Part shown: in pieces, positions 14,216 to 18,840 of the stretch | Layout: every line of letters begins with the position of its first letter | How positions within the stretch are numbered: position 1 is the stretch's first letter | DNA from: Candidatus Krumholzibacteriota bacterium | GTDB taxonomy: Bacteria > Krumholzibacteriota > Krumholzibacteriia > Krumholzibacteriales > Krumholzibacteriaceae | Assembly (NCBI GenBank): GCA_030613345.1 | Contig: JAUWMD010000015.1 | Span: 1 to 18,840, forward strand | DNA: 18,840 nucleotides | Direction of reading: 5' to 3' | Made by a program: the position numbers and the translations under genes | Notes under the pieces: generated by a model | Databases searched by the model: none | Seen by the model: the letters and a program-made list of their open reading frames with translations, nothing else | Told to the model about the DNA's origin: nothing

Positions 14216-16171
14216 CTAGATCTCCCTGTTGATCGACGCCCTCTCCATCATGGATGCCCTGTTGAAGATCGACGCTTTTTCCTGCAGCGAAGTACGTCCC
14301 ATTATCGATGCCTTCTCCTGAAGGTTGGCCCTGTTGAATATCGAGGCCTTTTCATGGATCGAGGCGCGCTGCATGATGTTCGACTTCTCCTGCATGGAGA
14401 ACCTGTCCATCAGGGAGGATTTCTCCTGGATCGAGAACTTGGCGATGATGGAGGCCTTCTCCTGCATCGGGAGCTTGTCAAAGGCTTCCATCGTGATCGA
14501 GGACTTCTTGAGGAGCGATGTGCGGTCCTGTACGGAGAGCCGCTGCATCAGCTCGACACGTTCCTGGATCGAAGCGCGGTTGAAGATCGAGGCCTTCTCC
14601 TGCATGCAGCAGCGCTCGAACATGTCGATCCGCTCCTGGATGTTGGCCCTGGCGAATATGCTCGACTTCTCATGGATCGAGGCCCTGTTGAAGATCACGG
14701 CCTTCTCCTGGATGTTGGTTCTCTCCATCAGGGAGGCCTTCTCCTGGATATTGGCGCGCTCCATGAGCGAGCTTTTTTCCTTGATAGAGACGCGCTCCAG
14801 GATGTTCGACTTCTCCTGAAGCGAGAACTTCTCCATCAGGGAGGATTTCTCCTGGATCGAGAACTTGCCGAGGATGGAGGTCTTCTCCTGCATCGGGAGC
14901 TTGTCAAAGGCTTCCATCGTGATCGAGGACTTCTTGAGGAGCGATGTGCGGTCCTTCACGGAGAGCCGCTGCATCAGCTCGACACGTTCCTGGATCGATG
15001 AGTGGTTGAAGATCGAGGCCTTCTCCTGGATCGAGGCGCGCTGCATGATGTCGGAGCGCTCCTGGAGCGAAGCCTTTTCGAAGAGGAAGGCTTTGCCCAT
15101 GAGGCTGGTCCTCTGCATGATCGAGGCCTTCTCCTGGATCGTGGCGCGCTGCATCAGGTCGGCCCGCTCCTGGATCGATGCCCTCTGCATGATATTGGTC
15201 TTCTCCTGGATCGAGAACCGGTCCATAAGAGAAGCCTTCTCCTGGATTGAAAACTTGCCGATGATGGAGGATTTCTCCTGCATCGGGAGCTTGTCGAAGG
15301 CTTCCATCGTAAGCGAGTGCCTCTCGAGGATGGAAGTACGCGCGTACGGTCCGAGCTCGGTGAAGACTCTCATCTTTTCCTGGACCGATGCGCGCTTAAA
15401 GATCGCCGCCTTCTCCATGAAAGTAGCCCTCTCGAGGATCGAGGCACGCTCGGCTATCGAGGCGCGGTTGAATATCGCGGCCTTCTGATGTATCGAGGCG
15501 CGCAGCATGATGTCGAGTCTCTCCTGGATCGATGTGCGGTTGAATATCGCGGCCTTCTGATGGATCGAGGCGCGCATCATGATATTGGCCTTCTCCTGAA
15601 GGGAAAGTTTTTCCATGATAGCGGCTTTTTCCTGGATCGTGGCTTTTTCCATCAGAGAGGATTTCTCCTTGACGGAGAACTTCTCCATTATCGCGGTCTT
15701 TTCCTGCATCGGGAGCTTGTCGAACGCTTCCATGGTGAAGGACATCCTCTTGAGGATATCGGCACGCTGCTGGAGCGAGAAACGCTCGAACATCGAGATG
15801 CGTTCCATCGGGGTCGCACGTTCGATCAGGGAGACGCGCTCCTGAACGGGAGCGAGATCGGTGAACGCGGCCTTCTCCTGGATCGAAGACCGCTGCAGAA
15901 GGGCGGACTTCTCCTGGAGCGAGGTGCGCTCGAAGAGAGCCGCCATCTCTTCGGGAGAGATGATGTTATCCATCGTGTATTCCGGCTCGTAATCTCCCTC
16001 GAAGTTCAGTACAACGTCCTCATCGCTGATCTGCTGGTCACGGTACTTGTCTACCGCTCCGATCGTCCCTTCGGCGCCCTCACGGCCTGTGGGAGGATGG
16101 AAGAAGGTGAAGTAGGCGACCACTGCAATCGCGATCAGGACAACCACCAGCAGAACCTTGTTCTTCCCCAT
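14216..16171 (-). CDS. Membrane-anchored protein with 45 tandem 12-residue repeats
   Basis: A 651-residue protein that I do not recognise from any named family. The ATG at 16169-16171 is preceded by AAAGGAGGTC; an upstream ATG pair at 16223-16228 lies inside a promoter-like motif and is unlikely. Residues 5-24 (KVLLVVVLIAIAVVAYFTFF) form an uncleaved membrane anchor after a short basic cytoplasmic end, so residues 25-651 should lie outside the inner membrane. After a linker rich in Asp and Glu, residues 72-651 are entirely tandem repeats: 45 dodecads of consensus [S/N]-[I/L]-Q-E-[K/R]-[A/S]-x-[I/L]-[M/F]-x-R-[A/F], with no insertions inside any unit. Four identical-length decads (S-x-TMEAFDKL) divide them into blocks of 6, 11, 10, 11 and 7. 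Glu at position 4 occurs in 38 of 45 and Lys/Arg at position 5 in 44 of 45. The gene follows the sigma/anti-sigma pair and has a matching promoter motif. Confidence 0.9.
   Translation of the reverse strand: MGKNKVLLVVVLIAIAVVAYFTFFHPPTGREGAEGTIGAVDKYRDQQISDEDVVLNFEGDYEPEYTMDNIISPEEMAALFERTSLQEKSALLQRSSIQEKAAFTDLAPVQERVSLIERATPMERISMFERFSLQQRADILKRMSFTMEAFDKLPMQEKTAIMEKFSVKEKSSLMEKATIQEKAAIMEKLSLQEKANIMMRASIHQKAAIFNRTSIQERLDIMLRASIHQKAAIFNRASIAERASILERATFMEKAAIFKRASVQEKMRVFTELGPYARTSILERHSLTMEAFDKLPMQEKSSIIGKFSIQEKASLMDRFSIQEKTNIMQRASIQERADLMQRATIQEKASIMQRTSLMGKAFLFEKASLQERSDIMQRASIQEKASIFNHSSIQERVELMQRLSVKDRTSLLKKSSITMEAFDKLPMQEKTSILGKFSIQEKSSLMEKFSLQEKSNILERVSIKEKSSLMERANIQEKASLMERTNIQEKAVIFNRASIHEKSSIFARANIQERIDMFERCCMQEKASIFNRASIQERVELMQRLSVQDRTSLLKKSSITMEAFDKLPMQEKASIIAKFSIQEKSSLMDRFSMQEKSNIMQRASIHEKASIFNRANLQEKASIMGRTSLQEKASIFNRASMMERASINREI
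14219..15958 (-). repeat. 36-base protein-coding repeat array (dodecads) with four 30-base spacers
   Basis: The array encodes 45 dodecads. The four decad spacers lie at 15713-15742, 15287-15316, 14897-14926 and 14471-14500. At DNA level most units are diverged, but 14401-14572 and 14827-14998 differ at only about seven positions over 172 bases, offset by 426 bases (142 residues, one super-repeat of 11 dodecads plus a decad). That points to a fairly recent internal duplication. Confidence 0.93.
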
Positions 16172-16225
16172 CTGATGACCTCCTTTTGGGAATGGGTTTC
16201 TGCCGCTTGCTGATTTACTGTTCAT

Positions 16226-16256
16226 CATAAATACAGTCGAGTCCCATGAAAGTTGG
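16226..16256 (-). promoter_or_regulatory. Candidate ECF-sigma promoter of the repeat-protein gene
   Basis: Read on the minus strand: CCAACTTT (16249-16256), 12 bases, then CTGTATTTATG (16226-16236). The same two blocks at the same spacing occur upstream of the sigma gene at 17542-17572, while the sequence between them differs. An AAC-containing -35 box is typical of ECF promoters. Transcription would start around 16220, leaving roughly a 50-base leader that carries the AAAGGAGGTC ribosome binding site. Confidence 0.7.
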
Positions 16257-16272
16257 TCGGCCGCGATGCATT

Positions 16273-17010
16273 TTATCCGCCGGCGGTAAATCTCATGGCC
16301 GCGACCGTCTTTCCGTCGGTGAAGATACGCAGCACGACAGCCGCAGTCTCCACCGACCTGAATCTGATGGCGTAATCCGCCTCGCCGTGATGCACGAGCA
16401 GGAGGCTCTTCTCGTCAACCTCCATCTGGTAGGCCGCTCCCTCGTTCGATCTGATCGATTCGAAAGAGGCGCCGCCTTCGAATTCGATGAAGACGCTGGC
16501 CTCCACATCGGAAGCGAGTTCGATCGTGACCGTCAAGGAGCCGTTTTCGAATACCGGCAGCACGGTTCCCCTGACGCCGAATGTATCGAATGCTTTGGCG
16601 GAAGCTTTCTCACTCCCGGTGGCTCCGATTGTCGCTCCGTAACCGTTATCCTCCGGAGTCCGGTCTGTGAGCGGGCGTATCGCGGCGAAGAGGATGAATC
16701 CCGCCGCGACTCCGGCGGCAAAGACGGGAGCGAAGGACCTCCAGAAGGTGCGTCCGCCAGCGGCCTGCGCTGCGGGCTCCTCCCGTGGGCGCCCGTATAC
16801 CGAATCGAATATCCTCGTCTTGAGCTCCGGGGGCGGCTCGATCTCTACCGCGCTGTCGATGGCTCTGACCGTGTCTTTCAGTTCCTCGTAGTACCTTTCA
16901 GCCTCGGGATCGGACATCAGGTGAGCAGCGAGCTTTTTCGCGGCCCCGTCGGATATGATCCCGTCGATCTGCTCGTTCATCAGCCTTATGTAGAATTCGT
17001 CTATGCTCAT
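16273..17010 (-). CDS. Membrane anti-sigma factor
   Basis: A 245-residue single-pass membrane protein directly following the sigma gene (three bases between stop and start). Residues 1-55 form a helical anti-sigma domain: DGIISDGAAKKLAAHLMSDPEAERYYEEL has the spacing of the ZAS/zf-HC2 family, with His30, but the two cysteines are replaced (Asp34 and Ala37), so no zinc is expected. A linker follows, then one membrane segment near residues 92-111 (SFAPVFAAGVAAGFILFAAI) and an extracytoplasmic domain of about 130 residues. That outer domain shows beta-strand-like segments (GTVLPVFENGSLTVTIELAS, VDEKSLLLVHHGEADYAIRF, AAVVLRIFTDGKTV). It presumably holds the sigma factor at the membrane until a signal on the outside, or a protease such as the PrsW encoded downstream, releases it. 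Confidence 0.8.
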   Translation of the reverse strand: MSIDEFYIRLMNEQIDGIISDGAAKKLAAHLMSDPEAERYYEELKDTVRAIDSAVEIEPPPELKTRIFDSVYGRPREEPAAQAAGGRTFWRSFAPVFAAGVAAGFILFAAIRPLTDRTPEDNGYGATIGATGSEKASAKAFDTFGVRGTVLPVFENGSLTVTIELASDVEASVFIEFEGGASFESIRSNEGAAYQMEVDEKSLLLVHHGEADYAIRFRSVETAAVVLRIFTDGKTVAAMRFTAGG

Positions 17011-17013
17011 GAC

Positions 17014-17544
17014 TTACCCTGCCCCGGTGAGTATTTCCTTCATCCGCTGCCTGGCCGAGTAGAGCCTGGACTTTACAGTCTTATCGGGAATCCCAAGCAC
17101 GTCGCCTATCTGAATGTAAGAGAGGTCTACGAAATGCCGGAGGATGATGACCACCCTCTGATCCTCGCCAAGCCTCTTCAGCGCGGCCTGCACGAGCCCG
17201 TCCGACTCCTCGCGTATGATTCGCTGATCCGGACCCGGAGCGTGGGAGGGAGGGTCGCACTCGCCGTGTACGATCCTGCTCTGCCTTTTCACCTGGTTCA
17301 GGGATTCGTTGATACCCATCCGGTAAAGCCAGCTGAAGAATTTCCTCGATTGGTCGAAGGTCTCCAGCCTGTCGAAGACCTTAACAAATACTGTCTGTGT
17401 GACGTCCATTGCATCCTCGTAGTCGCCGCAGATCCTGAAGGCGAGGTTGAAGATCCGTCGTTCGTACTTTTCCACCAGCCTTCCGAACGCTTCCCTGTCT
17501 CCATTCAGCGTTTCGATGACCAGCGATGAATCCGTTGTCGACAT
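17014..17544 (-). CDS. ECF-type RNA polymerase sigma factor
   Basis: A 176-residue sigma-70 family protein. Region 2 runs from about residue 20 to 85 (LVEKYERRIFNLAFRICGDY, EDAMDVTQTVFVKVFDRLE, FFSWLYRMGINESLNQVKR). Region 4 covers about 120-172 (ALKRLGEDQRVVIILRHFVD, LSYIQIGDVLGIPDKTVKSR, LYSARQRM), and there is no region 3, as expected for ECF sigmas. I used the ATG at 17542-17544; a longer reading to 17679 adds residues with no family match. No good ribosome binding site precedes the ATG, and the ATG itself lies at the end of a promoter-like motif, so the message may be leaderless. It is paired with a membrane anti-sigma gene and probably activates its own promoter and that of the repeat protein. 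Confidence 0.92.
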   Translation of the reverse strand: MSTTDSSLVIETLNGDREAFGRLVEKYERRIFNLAFRICGDYEDAMDVTQTVFVKVFDRLETFDQSRKFFSWLYRMGINESLNQVKRQSRIVHGECDPPSHAPGPDQRIIREESDGLVQAALKRLGEDQRVVIILRHFVDLSYIQIGDVLGIPDKTVKSRLYSARQRMKEILTGAG

Positions 17545-17572
17545 AAATACAGGCCAACCGGGAAAAAGTTGG
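17542..17572 (-). promoter_or_regulatory. Candidate ECF-sigma promoter, autoregulatory
   Basis: CCAACTTT (17565-17572) and CTGTATTTATG (17542-17552) on the minus strand are separated by 12 bases, exactly as upstream of the repeat-protein gene. The flanking and spacer bases are unrelated, so the shared blocks are unlikely to reflect a simple duplication. The motif overlaps the assigned sigma start codon. Confidence 0.65.
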
Positions 17573-17584
17573 CAGGTCGGTTCG

Positions 17585-17616
17585 AAAAACCCTTCCCCGT
17601 CCGGCACACTGGAAGG
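17585..17616 (-). terminator. Terminator after the STAS gene
   Basis: On the minus strand CCTTCC (17611-17616) pairs with GGAAGG (17591-17596) across a 14-base GC-rich loop and is followed by GTTTTTCG. It would separate the STAS/ATPase transcript from the sigma operon, whose -35 box begins a dozen bases further on. The stem is only six pairs, so the call is moderate. Confidence 0.45.
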
Positions 17617-17732
17617 CTGGTGAGGAAGGACGATACACGATACCCGACCCGTGCCACAGCCGTCACGTTCGTGCTGCAAATGCTGTTAATCCCCATGTAG
17701 TAGAGAGCTCGTACGGAAGTGTAATGTAACTA

Positions 17733-18020
17733 TTACTTTATGTCAAATATAAAGTCGAATCCGGCGATTGTGAATATGTCGCGGATGTGAGGGGTCATGT
17801 TTACTATTTCGAGTTTGTGACCGCTGTCATTGAGCCGTTTCTGAGTGGCGAGAAGGAGGCCCAGGCCGGCGCTGGAGATGTAGCGCAGTTCAGCGAAGTC
17901 GACGGTCGTCGTAGAGCCGACCTTCTCAAGGATCTCCCTGGTCATGTCGACCTGGTTCGAATCGAGCCTTCCGTTGAGCCTTATTGTCCCGTCGCCCGCT
18001 ATCGTAATGTCGAACATCAT
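17733..18020 (-). CDS. STAS-domain anti-sigma factor antagonist (SpoIIAA/RsbV-like)
   Basis: A 95-residue protein that is a single STAS domain. GTIRLNGRLDSNQVD is the typical opening strand pair, and VDFAELRYISSAGLGLLLAT carries the phosphorylatable serine (Ser50 by alignment to the DSSG motif of SpoIIAA). LEIVNMTPHIRDIFTIAGFD matches the family's end. When unphosphorylated, such proteins bind the partner kinase and free its target. The start overlaps the ATPase stop as ATGA, so the two are made together. No sigma-B/F-type sigma factor is encoded nearby, so the target of this partner switch could be the ECF factor next door or something elsewhere. Confidence 0.9.
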   Translation of the reverse strand: MMFDITIAGDGTIRLNGRLDSNQVDMTREILEKVGSTTTVDFAELRYISSAGLGLLLATQKRLNDSGHKLEIVNMTPHIRDIFTIAGFDFIFDIK

Positions 18021-18421
18021 TTGTCCTCCAGGCGTTTTCTCGCCGTGACAACAAGAGTACCCTCATCGTAATCGTAATCGAGTCCGTCCGCCATCTTTTT
18101 CACGAGATAGATGCCGAGCCCGCCCGGCTCGCGCTCCATCAGTGGCTTCTGCGTGTCTACATCCCCGAGAGAGTTGCCATCGAACGGCTCCGTTTCCCGG
18201 TCGGTCAGGCGGATGGTCAGGAGGTCTCTTTCAAGCTCTATTTCTATCTCGATCTCGTCGTGCCCCGGCGCGTGCCGCACGAGGTTAGTGAAGAGCTCTT
18301 CCAGCGTCAGGTCGAGGAAGTACGATTCGGAATCGTCGAGACCGTTATCGCTCTCAAACTCGCCGGCGAACGTGAATATACCGTCGAGTGATTCGAGATC
18401 TCTCCTGAAGTTTCTCCGCAT
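18017..18421 (-). CDS. RsbW/SpoIIAB-like ATP-binding anti-sigma regulatory protein
   Basis: A 134-residue GHKL-fold ATPase/serine kinase. The N-box is LEELFTNLVRHA (Glu41/42 and Asn46), the G1 region is DRETEPFD (from 74), and G2 is GGLGIYLVKKM (100-110). These are the ATP-binding motifs of HATPase_c_2 anti-sigma kinases. It would phosphorylate the STAS partner encoded immediately downstream. The ATG has no clear ribosome binding site, and a promoter-like pair lies only eight bases upstream, so the transcript may be nearly leaderless. Confidence 0.87.
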   Translation of the reverse strand: MRRNFRRDLESLDGIFTFAGEFESDNGLDDSESYFLDLTLEELFTNLVRHAPGHDEIEIEIELERDLLTIRLTDRETEPFDGNSLGDVDTQKPLMEREPGGLGIYLVKKMADGLDYDYDEGTLVVTARKRLEDK

Positions 18422-18429
18422 GACAGCAT

Positions 18430-18458
18430 ATGTTAACGGTCATCCAGATTTTTTGCAA
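18430..18458 (-). promoter_or_regulatory. Candidate sigma-70-like promoter for the ATPase/STAS pair
   Basis: TTGCAA (18453-18458) and TAACAT (18430-18435) on the minus strand are spaced by 17 bases; each matches 4 of 6 consensus positions. It partly overlaps a small inverted repeat, CAAGC-GTACAT-GCTTG, at 18456-18471. A TTGACA on the plus strand at 18469-18474 may serve the divergent dehydrogenase gene, but it lacks a good -10. Confidence 0.35.
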
Positions 18459-18561
18459 GCGTACATGCTTGACATGCCCGCAATACTGACGGTAACTGTA
18501 ATTATTCTGATATCAATATTCCGCTTTTTCTGCGGATGCACATTTATTTGGAGGTAGCACG

Positions 18562-18840
18562 ATGAAGATCGGTATGATCGGGCTCGGGAAGATGGGTGGC
18601 AATATGGCCGAGCGGCTGATGAAAGGCGGACACGAGATCGCGGGTTACGCCCGTCACGAGGAGACGGTCCGCGCCTTCGAGGAGAAGGGTGGTCGGGGGG
18701 CCGACTCGAGAGCGGAGCTGGCGGGAATGCGCGAAGGGCCGAGGATCGTCTGGATGATGGTGCCGGCCGGAAACCCGGTCGACTCGGTGATAGAAGAGCT
18801 GATGCCCCATCTCGATGAGGGCGATATCCTCGTCGACGGG
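18562..18840 (+). CDS. gnd: 6-phosphogluconate dehydrogenase (decarboxylating), N-terminal part
   Basis: The first 93 codons of a gene that leaves the right edge. The ATG has GGAGGT seven bases upstream. MKIGMIGLGKMGGNMAERLM is the GxGxxG Rossmann motif with the GLGKMG wording of the family. GYARHEETVRAFEEKGGRGA and RIVWMMVPAGNPVDSVIEEL follow, the latter matching the 'WlMvPaGxxvdxvi' segment of the shorter, YqeC/GndA-type enzymes. The enzyme oxidises 6-phosphogluconate to ribulose-5-phosphate and CO2 in the pentose phosphate pathway, producing NAD(P)H. A related hydroxyacid dehydrogenase is possible but less likely. It is transcribed away from the ATPase/STAS genes. Confidence 0.85.
   Translation, partial: MKIGMIGLGKMGGNMAERLMKGGHEIAGYARHEETVRAFEEKGGRGADSRAELAGMREGPRIVWMMVPAGNPVDSVIEELMPHLDEGDILVDG

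Noticed and set aside
14219..15958. CRISPR-like 36-base periodicity
   Set aside because: The units are contiguous, diverged, in frame and protein-coding. There are no identical repeats separated by unique spacers and no cas genes.
14087..16213. Long plus-strand reading frames opposite the repeat gene
   Set aside because: They are repetitive shadows of the 36-base coding period. They lack ribosome binding sites and family similarity, while the minus frame has a strong start, a membrane anchor and constrained repeats.
16172..16228. Upstream ATG pair for the repeat protein
   Set aside because: It lies in or just after the promoter motif with no ribosome binding site, whereas the ATG at 16171 has AAAGGAGGTC.
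17545..17679. 45-residue N-terminal extension of the sigma factor
   Set aside because: It would translate the terminator and promoter-like motif and has no similarity to sigma region 2.
18505..18545. Small hairpin TCCGC-TTTTTCT-GCGGA upstream of the dehydrogenase gene
   Set aside because: It is only a five-pair stem with no T-run after it, too weak to call a terminator or riboswitch.

Overview
The window looks like chromosomal DNA of a GC-rich, diderm (Gram-negative type) uncultured bacterium. Supporting signs are outer-membrane barrel-like proteins, a LolA-like periplasmic protein and strong GGAGG ribosome binding sites, along with gene types often met in candidate phyla near the FCB group (Krumholzibacteriota or Eisenbacteria-like). 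That placement is inference; no rRNA or marker gene is present. Genes are densely packed and nearly all intact. No tRNA, rRNA, insertion sequence or CRISPR array was seen.

Layout. (1) 1-6104, minus strand: an envelope-transport operon running TetR regulator > barrel-like outer-membrane protein > ABC ATPase > two FtsX/MacB-type permeases > LolA-like periplasmic protein. The secreted N-terminus of a probable serpin follows and leaves the window. The TetR-to-barrel and ATPase-to-permease junctions overlap by 1-4 bases. The AT-rich 6105-6259 gap holds a sigma-70-like promoter and an imperfect palindrome suited to TetR autoregulation. (2) 6260-9695, plus strand: a UMF1/Atg22-type MFS transporter, then the separate alpha and beta subunits of an ADP-forming acyl-CoA synthetase. 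(3) 9796-9972, plus strand: a 58-residue protein with the layout of a single bacterial histone fold, followed by a terminator. (4) 10033-17544, minus strand: ECF sigma factor > membrane anti-sigma factor > a membrane-anchored protein built from 45 exact-length 12-residue repeats > a secreted HExxH metallopeptidase/propeller/barrel fusion > a PrsW-type intramembrane protease. (5) 17733-18421, minus strand: an RsbW-like ATPase and a STAS anti-anti-sigma protein. (6) 18562 to the right edge, plus strand: the start of a 6-phosphogluconate dehydrogenase.

The most unusual region is 10033-17544. The sigma gene and the dodecad-repeat gene each carry the same bipartite promoter-like motif (CCAACTTT, 12 bases, CTGTATTTATG), so the sigma factor may control itself and the repeat protein. 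PrsW proteins are known to cut anti-sigma factors in other bacteria. One lying a few genes downstream on the same strand suggests a self-contained envelope-stress or surface-sensing circuit, with the repeat protein as its main effector or sensor. This is a hypothesis built from gene order, motifs and family knowledge.
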